DNA of 6,827 bases from Clostridia bacterium. GTDB taxonomy: Bacteria; Bacillota_A; Clostridia; Oscillospirales; Butyricicoccaceae. Positions 1 to 5,263 of this stretch are shown here, piece by piece. Within the stretch, counting starts at the first letter, position 1. The number at the start of each line of letters is the position of its first letter. The notes beneath the pieces were generated by a model that was given only the letters and a program-made list of their open reading frames with translations, searched no databases and was not told where the DNA came from. Location: assembly GCA_017548175.1 (NCBI GenBank), contig JAFYMZ010000038.1:1-6827 (forward strand), given 5' to 3'. The translations under genes were made by a program, and so were the position numbers.

Positions 1-44
1 CCTGGGTGCTGATGCTGCTTGGCCTGTATATCCTGTTTTTGTAA
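1..44 (+). CDS. C-terminal tail of an upstream gene, probable membrane protein (partial)
   Basis: Reading from base 3, the window opens with thirteen codons ending in a TAA stop at 42-44. The tail reads WVLMLLGLYILFL, strongly hydrophobic like the end of a membrane helix. The codons (CTG, ATC, GTG, GGC) fit the rest of the window. A second frame from base 2 is also open and ends at a TGA overlapping the next start (ATGA), but it uses AGA, GTA and CGA codons that are uncommon here. I therefore prefer the hydrophobic frame. The product cannot be identified from thirteen residues. It lies 16 nt upstream of the DUF2284 gene and may share its transcript. Confidence 0.5.
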   Translation, partial: WVLMLLGLYILFL

Positions 45-60
45 GAAAGGCGGCGACTCG

Positions 61-600
61 ATGACAGAACTGCAGATGCTTGCCCTTGCGCAGGAGGCCG
101 GTTTTTCTCCGGCTTTTTGTGATACTGCCGATATTCCGGTGGATCATTCCTTCCGCCGGTATTGCGAAGAAAATCTCTGCGGTCAGTACGGCAAAAATTA
201 CGGCTGTCCGCCTTATTGCGGCACGCCGGAAGCAATGGAAGCGCGGCTGCGCATCCCCGGCCGTGCCTTGGTGCTGCAAAGCGCTTGGGCGATTTCCGAT
301 TATACCGATCATGCGGCCATCGCACAGGCGAAAATCGCGCACAATGCGGCCTCATATGCCTTGCTGCAGAAACTGACGGCCGCCGGTGTTCGCGGCTTTA
401 TGGTGGGCTGCAGCGGCTGCACGGCCTGTCCGGAATGTACCTTGCAGCACGGCGCGCCCTGTGCCCGTCCGGAACAACATTATGCCTGTATGTCGGCGTA
501 CTGTGTCCACGTGCTGGATCTTGCGACGCGATGCAGCCTGCGGTACGATTGTGCCGACGGGATGCTGCGGATGTTCGGTATGCTGGTGCTTGAAAAATAA
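61..600 (+). CDS. DUF2284 family cysteine-rich, putative metal-binding protein
   Basis: This 179-residue soluble protein has the N-terminal signature of DUF2284, a family described only as predicted metal-binding. Residues 35-54 contain C35, C40, the YGKNYGCPP block with C49, and C53. A second cluster at 117-126 is a regular CxxCxxCxxC (C117, C120, C123, C126), followed by C134, C143 and C148. The second cluster resembles iron-sulfur ligation and suggests bound Fe-S or another metal; that is inference. There is no signal peptide or membrane segment, so it should be cytoplasmic. The ATG at 61 is preceded by AAAGGCGG at 47-54. An in-frame TTG at 19 lies inside the upstream coding tail and has no comparable site, so I rejected it. 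The length is normal for the family. The enzymatic role is unknown. No clear terminator follows before the tRNA promoter. Confidence 0.85.
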   Translation: MTELQMLALAQEAGFSPAFCDTADIPVDHSFRRYCEENLCGQYGKNYGCPPYCGTPEAMEARLRIPGRALVLQSAWAISDYTDHAAIAQAKIAHNAASYALLQKLTAAGVRGFMVGCSGCTACPECTLQHGAPCARPEQHYACMSAYCVHVLDLATRCSLRYDCADGMLRMFGMLVLEK

Positions 601-624
601 TTTCAAAAAACTTTGAAAAAAGTG

Positions 625-653
625 TTAACAAATTGCGTTCTCTGTCGTATAAT
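625..653 (+). promoter_or_regulatory. Vegetative promoter of tRNA-Leu
   Basis: A -35 element TTAACA (625-630, five of six consensus bases) and a perfect -10 TATAAT (648-653) are separated by exactly 17 nt. Transcription would start near 660, only a few bases before the mature tRNA 5' end at 668. The A-rich stretch at 606-621 could act as an UP-like element. This is the best-matched promoter in the window, as expected for a stable RNA gene. Confidence 0.85.
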
Positions 654-667
654 CATCCTTGTCACTT

Positions 668-754
668 GCGGATGTGGCGGAATTGGCAGACGCGTATGGT
701 TCAGGTCCATATGAAAGCAATTTCATGGGGGTTCAAGTCCCTTCATCCGCACCA
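668..754 (+). tRNA. tRNA-Leu, anticodon CAG, CCA encoded
   Basis: The 87-nt cloverleaf folds completely. The acceptor stem GCGGATG (668-674) pairs with CATCCGC (744-750), followed by discriminator A751 and a genomically encoded CCA (752-754). The anticodon stem TATGG/CCATA (695-699/707-711) encloses the loop TTCAGGT, placing CAG at 702-704. A long class II variable arm (TGAAA-GCAA-TTTCA, 712-725) is diagnostic of Leu/Ser/Tyr tRNAs. The T arm carries the TTCAAGT loop (732-738), with two G-U pairs at the stem base. The tRNA reads CUG, which is visibly the main leucine codon in neighbouring genes such as yitT, lspA and yebC. It stands alone between its own promoter and terminator. Confidence 0.97.
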
Positions 755-757
755 TAA

Positions 758-794
758 AGCCGGTACCCAATCGGGTGCCGGTTTTTTGTTTTTT
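758..794 (+). terminator. Intrinsic terminator of tRNA-Leu
   Basis: CCGGTACCC (760-768) pairs with GGGTGCCGG (773-781) as a 9-bp stem (one G-U) closed by an AATC tetraloop. It is followed by TTTTTTGTTTTTT (782-794). The stem begins five bases after the encoded CCA, so the primary transcript is essentially the tRNA plus a short trailer. Confidence 0.93.
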
Positions 795-832
795 CGCAAC
801 TGCGGCGTAATGAAAAAATGCATGTGTGATTG

Positions 833-864
833 ACCTCTGCACCCTGCTGCAGAGGTTTTCCTTT
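833..864 (+). terminator. Second hairpin with T-rich tail, possible back-up terminator
   Basis: ACCTCTGCA (833-841) is a perfect 9-bp inverted repeat of TGCAGAGGT (848-856) around a six-base loop. The downstream strand is T-rich but interrupted (TTTTCCTTT, 856-864). It could catch read-through from the tRNA unit. It lies upstream of the aldolase promoter, so it is unlikely to be a leader of that mRNA. The T tract is weaker than in the other terminators here, so a role as a DNA-level operator is an alternative. Confidence 0.5.
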
Positions 865-876
865 ACTGCAGACCTC

Positions 877-906
877 TTGTCTTTTTCCAACAGATTATGT
901 TATAAT
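877..906 (+). promoter_or_regulatory. Probable promoter of the aldolase-lspA operon
   Basis: A -35-like TTGTCT (877-882, four of six) is followed after 18 nt by a perfect -10 TATAAT (901-906). Initiation near 913 would give a leader of about 30 nt carrying the GGAGG site (931-935) before the ATG at 943. Two copies of CTGCAGA (847-853 and 866-872), 19 bp apart, lie directly upstream and could bind a regulator. That last point is speculative. Confidence 0.65.
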
Positions 907-942
907 ATATTTAACTATGGACTGATGACAGGAGGGCGTATT

Positions 943-1617
943 ATGCTGCTGCAGGCGCTGCGAGAAGAACTGATTTTTTACGGCAAAGAGATGCTGAAAA
1001 GCGGTCTTACCATGCACACCGGAGGCAATCTCAGCGTGCGTGACCGGGAGACCGGTTATATCGCCATCAAGCCCAGCTCGGTGCCCTATGAGCAGCTGCA
1101 GCCGGAAGATATCCCCATCATCGATCTGGATGGCAATGTCATCGACGGCACGCGCCGTCCCTCCAGCGAATGGCCGATGCACACCCTCATTTATCGCACC
1201 TATCCCCGCGTTTGCGGTGTGGTGCATTGCCATAGTCTGTATGCCTGTGCCTATGCCGCTGCCGGCGTCGAAATTCCGCTCATCGGTCATGAACTGTGTA
1301 TGTACTGCTCTTCGCCGGTACGTATCGCGCCTTTCCAGATCCCCGGCAGCAAGGAATTGGGCGAAAGCGCCATTGCGGCGTTTGGCGAGGACAACTGCGT
1401 TGCTTTGCTGCAAAATCACGGCCCCATTGCCATGGGCGCCACCCTGTGGCACGCCTTCGATGCCGCCTGCGCGGTGGAGCAGGCCGCCAAGATCCATCAT
1501 ATCGCCTCCCATCACGGCACGCCCAATCTGGTGCCGGAAGCGGGGCGCAAAGTGCTGCGCGCCTGCGATCCGCTGCAGCAGCCCGACACCGGCAAGGTGG
1601 AGATCCGCGCCATCTGA
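943..1617 (+). CDS. Class II aldolase/adducin family protein (L-fuculose-phosphate aldolase-like)
   Basis: This 224-residue cytoplasmic protein has the single-domain fold of the AraD/FucA/adducin superfamily, zinc enzymes that cleave or epimerise sugar phosphates through an enediolate. Visible hallmarks are the phosphate-binding THTGGNLSxR-like segment (25-33), IKPSS (42-46), the acidic residue E76 in SSEWPMH, the zinc histidines H95 and H97 in VVHCHS, and H159 in LLQNHG. The spacing E76-H95-H97-H159 closely matches E73-H92-H94-H155 of E. coli FucA as I remember it. By ungapped comparison the FucA active-site Tyr113 falls on H116 here, so the exact substrate is uncertain. Fuculose-1-phosphate, ribulose-5-phosphate (AraD) and methylthioribulose-1-phosphate (MtnB) activities all remain possible. 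The ATG at 943 follows GGAGG at 931-935; the reading frame extends upstream to 826 but without a good start. No other sugar-catabolism gene is nearby. It appears to be first in a six-gene operon, 20 nt before lspA. Confidence 0.87.
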   Translation: MLLQALREELIFYGKEMLKSGLTMHTGGNLSVRDRETGYIAIKPSSVPYEQLQPEDIPIIDLDGNVIDGTRRPSSEWPMHTLIYRTYPRVCGVVHCHSLYACAYAAAGVEIPLIGHELCMYCSSPVRIAPFQIPGSKELGESAIAAFGEDNCVALLQNHGPIAMGATLWHAFDAACAVEQAAKIHHIASHHGTPNLVPEAGRKVLRACDPLQQPDTGKVEIRAI

Positions 1618-1637
1618 GTTTGAAAGGAATCCGCACA

Positions 1638-2138
1638 ATGATGTCTGTTTTGTTTTATATTCTGATCCCACTGTTTGCTGTGGTGCTGGATCAGTTCACC
1701 AAGTACCTGACGGTGGAATATCTGAAGCCGGTGGGGGAGATCGCCCTCATTCCCGAGGTATTTCATCTGGAATATGTGGAAAACCGCGGCGCCGCCTGGG
1801 GTGCGATGCAGGGGCAGATGCTCTTTTTCTATGTGGTCACCGCCGTGATGCTGGTAGGTATGGTGCTTGCCCTGTATAAAAACTGGGTCCGCGGCGGTTT
1901 TGGCCGCACCGTGGTACTGCTGCTCATTGGCGGTACGCTGGGCAACTTCATTGACCGCGTCCGTCTGGGTTATGTGGTGGATATGTTCTCTTTTACCCTT
2001 ATCGATTTCCCCGTGTTCAACGTGGCCGATATTTTCCTGACCTGCGGCTGCGGCGCACTGTTTGTATATCTCATTTTCTTTGACGAAAAGCTGCAAAACG
2101 CCGCCAAGGCGAAAGATGAGCAGGAGGATGACCATTGA
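1638..2138 (+). CDS. lspA: Lipoprotein signal peptidase (signal peptidase II)
   Basis: LspA is the membrane aspartyl protease that removes signal peptides from diacylglyceryl-modified prolipoproteins. The 166-residue product has the usual length and four hydrophobic segments (about 4-20, 60-80, 90-105 and 130-148). Conserved blocks are all present: DQFTK (D18), the VENRGAAWG segment (47-55), GGTLGNFIDR (98-107), VVDMF with catalytic D115, and FPVFNVAD with catalytic D131. The two aspartates correspond to the catalytic dyad established in Pseudomonas LspA. The tail is charged (AKAKDEQEDDH). The start is ATG 1638, with GAAAGGAA at 1622-1629; an adjacent ATG at 1641 is possible. The 3' end overlaps the following pseudouridine synthase gene, a common lspA-rluD arrangement in Firmicutes that suggests translational coupling. 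Confidence 0.97.
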   Translation: MMSVLFYILIPLFAVVLDQFTKYLTVEYLKPVGEIALIPEVFHLEYVENRGAAWGAMQGQMLFFYVVTAVMLVGMVLALYKNWVRGGFGRTVVLLLIGGTLGNFIDRVRLGYVVDMFSFTLIDFPVFNVADIFLTCGCGALFVYLIFFDEKLQNAAKAKDEQEDDH

Positions 2139-3054
2139 AATCGTCCGTCTTGAAGTTCCTGCGGATGCAGGCGCCCAGCGCGCCGACCGCTTTATCAGCG
2201 AGGCTCTGCCCGAACTGTCCCGCAGCGCCGCGCAAAAATTGCTGGAGCAGGGGATGGTGACCCTTGCGGACAAGCCTGTGAAAAAGAACCAGCAGCTGAC
2301 ACCCGGCGCCGTGCTGGAGGTGTGCCTGCCCGAGCCCGAGCCCATTGAGGCCGTGCCGCAGGATATCCCGCTGGACATCGTTTATGAGGATGCCAGCGTG
2401 GTGGTGGTGAACAAACCCCGCGGTATGGTGGTGCATCCGGCACCCGGCAATCCCGACGGTACGCTGGTGAACGCCCTGCTGTATCATTGCGGCAGCACCC
2501 TGTCCGGCATCGGCGGTGCATTCCGCCCCGGTATCGTGCATCGCATCGATAAAGACACCAGCGGTCTGCTTATCGTGGCGAAAAACGACCGTGCCCATCA
2601 AAGCCTGTCCGATCAGCTGAAGGACCGCAGCCTGTCCCGTACTTACGAGGCCGTTGTCATCGGCAATCTGCGGGAGGATAAAGGCAAGGTTTCCGCGCCC
2701 ATCGACCGCCATCCCAAAGACCGCAAGAAAATGGCGGTGGTCCCCGGCGGCAGACCTGCCGTGACCCATTACGAAGTTATCACTCGGTATCCCGGTTTCA
2801 CTCACGTGCGCTGTAAGCTGGAGACCGGCCGCACCCACCAGATCCGCGTGCATATGGCCTATCTGGGGCATCCTGTTGCCGGCGACCCGGTATACGGCCC
2901 GGGCAATGACCGCACCGGTCTGAACGGTCAATGCCTGCACGCCCGCGAACTGCGCTTTGTCCATCCGGACAGCGGTGAGCTGGTGCAGGTGCAATGTGAC
3001 CTGCCGGAGTACTTTGCAAAATTCTTGGAAAAGTTGGGGAAGATTTATGGGTAA
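2116..3054 (+). CDS. RluA/RluD-family 23S rRNA pseudouridine synthase
   Basis: The 312-residue protein (counted from ATG 2116) belongs to the RluA family, RluD subtype, which isomerises specific uridines of 23S rRNA to pseudouridine. An N-terminal S4 RNA-binding domain spans about residues 20-75. The catalytic domain follows, with NKPRGMVVHPA (99-109), the signature motif GIVHRIDKDTSGLLIVAKND (139-158) containing catalytic D145, and the C-terminal GRTHQIRVHMAYLGHPVAGDP block (238-258). All core motifs are intact. The gene overlaps the end of lspA by 23 nt, and its TAA overlaps the next start by 8 nt, so it sits in a tightly coupled operon. The start is uncertain: ATG 2116 has only a weak AAGG, ATG 2128 directly abuts AGGAGG, and codon ATT 2134 is optimally spaced from it. 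The exact target uridine cannot be told from sequence. Confidence 0.95.
   Translation: MSRRMTIEIVRLEVPADAGAQRADRFISEALPELSRSAAQKLLEQGMVTLADKPVKKNQQLTPGAVLEVCLPEPEPIEAVPQDIPLDIVYEDASVVVVNKPRGMVVHPAPGNPDGTLVNALLYHCGSTLSGIGGAFRPGIVHRIDKDTSGLLIVAKNDRAHQSLSDQLKDRSLSRTYEAVVIGNLREDKGKVSAPIDRHPKDRKKMAVVPGGRPAVTHYEVITRYPGFTHVRCKLETGRTHQIRVHMAYLGHPVAGDPVYGPGNDRTGLNGQCLHARELRFVHPDSGELVQVQCDLPEYFAKFLEKLGKIYG
2122..2127 (+). promoter_or_regulatory. AGGAGG ribosome-binding site with unusual start context
   Basis: A consensus AGGAGG lies inside the lspA 3' end and inside the longest RluD reading frame. It touches ATG 2128 (zero spacing), too close for normal use, and follows ATG 2116. The next in-frame codon at a normal six-base distance is ATT 2134, a rare initiator known from infC. 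Starting there would give a protein beginning at EIVRLEVPAD, a typical RluD amino terminus. Which start is used cannot be settled from this sequence alone. Confidence 0.6.
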
Positions 3055-3853
3055 GTTTGACGGCATTTTGCTGCTGAGTGATATGGATGGCACCTTGCTG
3101 AATACTTGCAACAAGGTCTCAGCCGAGAATATCGAGGCCATCCGTTATTTTATGGATCAGGGCGGACGCTTTTCTGTGGCTACCGGCCGCAGCAAGCCGG
3201 GAATGGAATACTTCCTGGAAGATCTGCCCATCAATGCCCCTGCGGTCATATACAACGGTACGGTCGTATATGATTTTGAAGCCAAGCAGCCCGTTTGGCA
3301 GTTGCCTTTGGGCGAGCGCGGCTTGAAAGTGTATGAACTGCTGCAGCGGGAATTTCCCGGTACGGGCATGGAAGCCTATGAAATGGACATCGCCTATGCC
3401 CTGAGTGATACTCCCATTGGCCGCCGTCACTTTACTGCGGTCAGAATGCCTTGGCGTCTGGCGCAGCCGGAGGACGTGCCGCAGCCTTGGGTGGATATGC
3501 TGCTGCTGGAACAGGAAGACCGTTTGGAACGCATAAAGGCGCGCATCGAAGAATTGTACCCCGGGGAGTTCTTCCTGCAGTTTTCAGACAGACAACTCTT
3601 GGAAGTGCTGCATCCGGAGGCCAGCAAGGGCCGCGCAGCGCTTGCACTGTGTGAACACTTGGGTTATAAAGTAGAGAACCTTTATACCGTTGGCGACGGT
3701 CGCAACGATATTGAACTGCTGACCTGCACCAAAAACGCCTATGCGCCCGAGAATGCATATCCAGAAATCAAGGCTCTTTGCCCCAGAATGTTGCCCCATC
3801 ATAACGAGCATGCCATCGCAGCCCTGATCGCAGAGCTGGATGCCACACGATAA
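3047..3853 (+). CDS. Cof-type HAD superfamily (IIB) phosphatase
   Basis: This 268-residue soluble protein is a haloacid-dehalogenase superfamily hydrolase of the Cof/IIB type, which usually dephosphorylates sugar phosphates, nucleotides or flavin and PLP derivatives through a phospho-aspartate. Motif I is SDMDGTLLN, with nucleophile D12 and general acid D14. Motif II is ATGRS with T46. Motif III is the lysine K194 in ASKGRA. Motif IV is GDGRNDIELL with D217 and D221. The alpha/beta cap lies between about residues 80 and 185, and the length is normal. The ATG at 3047 has GGGGA at 3036-3040 and overlaps the pseudouridine synthase stop by 8 nt. Leucine codons include noticeably more TTG/CTT than in the adjacent yitT gene, possibly reflecting lower expression. 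The substrate cannot be predicted; a sugar phosphate linked to the operon's aldolase is conceivable but unsupported. Confidence 0.93.
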   Translation: MGKFDGILLLSDMDGTLLNTCNKVSAENIEAIRYFMDQGGRFSVATGRSKPGMEYFLEDLPINAPAVIYNGTVVYDFEAKQPVWQLPLGERGLKVYELLQREFPGTGMEAYEMDIAYALSDTPIGRRHFTAVRMPWRLAQPEDVPQPWVDMLLLEQEDRLERIKARIEELYPGEFFLQFSDRQLLEVLHPEASKGRAALALCEHLGYKVENLYTVGDGRNDIELLTCTKNAYAPENAYPEIKALCPRMLPHHNEHAIAALIAELDATR

Positions 3854-3886
3854 CTGTACCCGTCTGTTCGACTGAAAGGAGACATT

Positions 3887-4783
3887 ATGTCCAAAACCAA
3901 GTTCGATCTGAAAGCCGTTCTCCGCCAGAATTGGCCGCCCTCCAAGCAGACCGTTCTGGACTACGCCACCATTGCGGTGGGCTGCGTGCTGCTGGCATTC
4001 GGCCAGTTGTATTTCATCAAAAACCTGCACATTCCTCTGGGCGGCGTCAACGGTATCGCGCTGGTAATGAACTACCTGTGGGGTCTGCCCGTGGGTGTTA
4101 TGAACATCCTGATGAACCTGCCCCTGTTCTTCCTGGCCTGGCGCAGCATGGGCCGCCGTTTCTTCTGCCGTATGGTCACCGGCGTTTTCGTGTCCTCGAT
4201 CTTCATCGATGCGCTGGCACCTTACGTGCCTTCCTTCCAGGGTGAAATGCTCATTGCCGCCCTGTACGGCGGTCTGGTTATGGGCGCCGGCCTTGCCCTG
4301 ATGTACCGCAGCGGCGGCGCATCCGGCGGTATGGATATCATCTCCAAGTACCTGAACGTGAAGAAAGGCCTGTCCATCGGTACCTTTAATCTGGCATCCG
4401 ATGTGGTCATTATGACCGGCAGTGCCTTGATCTACGGCAACATCGAACTGGCACTGTATGCCATGATCACCGCCTTCATCAGCTCACAGATCATCGATAA
4501 ACTGGTCTACGGCGGTGACGTGCAGAAGAGTGCAACCATCATTACCTCCAAGCCCAAAGAGATCTCCGAGGTCATTATGCGCGAACTGCGCCACGGTGTC
4601 ACCGCGCTGGAGGGTAAGGGTATGTACACCGGCAACACCAAGACCGTGCTGATGTGCGCCGTCCGCCGCAACGAGGCTGTTACGCTGAAAAGCCTGTTGA
4701 ACGAGGTGGACCCCGAGGCCTTTATGATGCTGGGCAACGTAAACGAAGTCTTCGGTCAGGGCTTTAAGAAACACGGGAGCTAA
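3887..4783 (+). CDS. YitT family membrane protein with C-terminal DUF2179 domain
   Basis: The 298-residue product is an integral membrane protein of the YitT family (YitT_membrane plus DUF2179), widespread in Firmicutes, without an established transport or signalling role that I can assign. Hydrophobic segments fall at about 24-44, 53-66, 67-85, 95-115, 121-140, 168-183 and 187-205. They include the typical LGGVNGIALVMNYLWGLPVG block (51-70) and a RSGGASGGMDIISKYL block (141-156). The cytosolic C-terminal domain from about 213 to 295 carries SATIITSKPKEI and the GKGMYTGNTKTVLMCAV stretch typical of DUF2179. AAAGGAG (3875-3881) lies five bases before the ATG. Only 33 nt without a hairpin separate it from the HAD gene, so it is probably co-transcribed. 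Codon use is heavily biased to CTG and C-ending codons, hinting at good expression. Confidence 0.93.
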   Translation: MSKTKFDLKAVLRQNWPPSKQTVLDYATIAVGCVLLAFGQLYFIKNLHIPLGGVNGIALVMNYLWGLPVGVMNILMNLPLFFLAWRSMGRRFFCRMVTGVFVSSIFIDALAPYVPSFQGEMLIAALYGGLVMGAGLALMYRSGGASGGMDIISKYLNVKKGLSIGTFNLASDVVIMTGSALIYGNIELALYAMITAFISSQIIDKLVYGGDVQKSATIITSKPKEISEVIMRELRHGVTALEGKGMYTGNTKTVLMCAVRRNEAVTLKSLLNEVDPEAFMMLGNVNEVFGQGFKKHGS

Positions 4784-4786
4784 GTT

Positions 4787-5122
4787 ATGAACATTCAGAT
4801 CTACGGAAAAAACAAGTGCTTTGACACGAAAAAAGCCCAGCGCTGGTTTCAGGAGCGCCGTATCAAGTTCCAAAGCATCGACCTGCCCAAGTATGGTATG
4901 AGCGCCGGTGAACTGGTGAGTGTAAAGCGCGCCGTGGGCGGCTTGGAAAAGCTGGTGGATGAAAAGCATCCTGATGCCGCACTCATCAAGTTTCTGGCTT
5001 ATGACGCCGATAAGGAAGCCAAACTGCTGGAAAATCCCGCAATGATCAAAACCCCCATCGTCCGCAACGGAAAGCAGGCCACCGTAGGCTATTGCCCCGA
5101 GATCTGGGCCACTTGGGAATAA
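4787..5122 (+). CDS. ArsC/Spx-like thioredoxin-fold protein
   Basis: The 111-residue product has the length and pattern of the ArsC/Spx/YffB family: an opening beta strand MNIQIYG, a loop with a single cysteine C11 in KNKCFDTKKAQRWF, an IDLPKYGMS segment (31-39), and the late TPIVRNGKQATVGY strand-turn (89-102). Arsenate reductases carry C-G-T after the cysteine and an RPI(V) motif whose arginine binds arsenate. Here the cysteine is followed by FDT, and the expected RP is KTP (88-90). Classical glutaredoxin-linked arsenate reduction is therefore doubtful. The Spx CxxC is also absent, because residue 14 is threonine. A thiol-transfer or regulatory role is possible but unproven. The start lies three bases after the yitT stop, with GGGAG at 4775-4779. 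It is the last gene of the operon, before a hairpin. I leave the symbol blank because the function is not settled. Confidence 0.85.
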   Translation: MNIQIYGKNKCFDTKKAQRWFQERRIKFQSIDLPKYGMSAGELVSVKRAVGGLEKLVDEKHPDAALIKFLAYDADKEAKLLENPAMIKTPIVRNGKQATVGYCPEIWATWE

Positions 5123-5132
5123 AACAGAGCGT

Positions 5133-5154
5133 AAAAAAGCGGCCCGGGCTTTTT
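5133..5154. terminator. A-tract/hairpin/T-tract, probable bidirectional terminator
   Basis: AAAAAGC (5134-5140) and GCTTTTT (5148-5154) pair around a seven-base loop GGCCCGG, with an A6 run (5133-5138) on one side and T5 on the other. In both orientations the hairpin is therefore followed by a U run. It lies between the + strand ArsC-like gene (ends 5122) and the convergent minus-strand small gene (ends 5170), so it could serve both. ACAGA (5124-5128) and TCTGT (5154-5158) could extend the structure with an internal loop. The GC core is short, so efficiency may be modest. Confidence 0.6.
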
Positions 5155-5169
5155 CTGTGGTAACGGTAC

Positions 5170-5250
5170 TTACTGCTTGTCGCCGTTCTGGTTGTTTTTC
5201 TGCTGCTGCTGATTCTTCTGGTTGTTCTTCTGCTGCTTGTTGCGCTCCAT
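5170..5250 (-). CDS. 26-residue Gln/Asn/Lys-rich small protein, unknown function
   Basis: On the minus strand an ATG (5250-5248) opens 26 codons ending in TAA (5172-5170). The peptide starts MERNKQQKNNQKN, continues with four glutamines, and ends NNQNGDKQ. Nine residues are Gln, seven Asn and five Lys, and there is no hydrophobic residue after Met1. It should be soluble, basic and disordered. An SD match GAGGTGA (5263-5257) is spaced six bases from the ATG, among the best in the window. The 3' end converges on a hairpin with a U run in this orientation. The composition loosely recalls Gln/Asn-rich small spore proteins of Firmicutes, but no family motif is recognisable and I do not assign one. 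The CTG/CTT/GTT triplet look of the + strand is simply these CAG, AAG and AAC codons. It is divergent from yebC. Confidence 0.62.
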   Translation of the reverse strand: MERNKQQKNNQKNQQQQKNNQNGDKQ

Positions 5251-5256
5251 GGAGAT

Positions 5257-5263
5257 TCACCTC
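5257..5263 (-). promoter_or_regulatory. SD site GAGGTGA for the small minus-strand gene
   Basis: Read on the minus strand, GAGGTGA is a seven-base match to the anti-SD complement AGGAGGTGA. It lies six bases before the ATG at 5250. This site is the main reason to believe that the 26-codon frame is translated. Confidence 0.65.

Noticed and set aside
2..64. Alternative upstream frame ending in TGA that overlaps the DUF2284 ATG (ATGA coupling)
   Set aside because: Its codons (AGA, GTA, CGA) are atypical for the window, while the alternative frame is a coherent hydrophobic tail. It cannot be excluded completely.
633..833. A 66-codon + strand frame across the tRNA region
   Set aside because: It runs straight through the tRNA-Leu and its terminator and has no SD; it is a chance frame.
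895..1671. Long minus-strand frame opposite the aldolase gene
   Set aside because: It is a shadow of a clear class II aldolase coding strand; its His/Gly/Ala-rich translation has no family signature.
2071..3141. 356-codon minus-strand frame
   Set aside because: It lies opposite the RluD-type gene with all catalytic motifs intact; it is a GC-rich antisense shadow.
5201..5210. CTG triplet repeat
   Set aside because: It is explained by consecutive CAG glutamine codons of the minus-strand small gene rather than being an independent repeat element.
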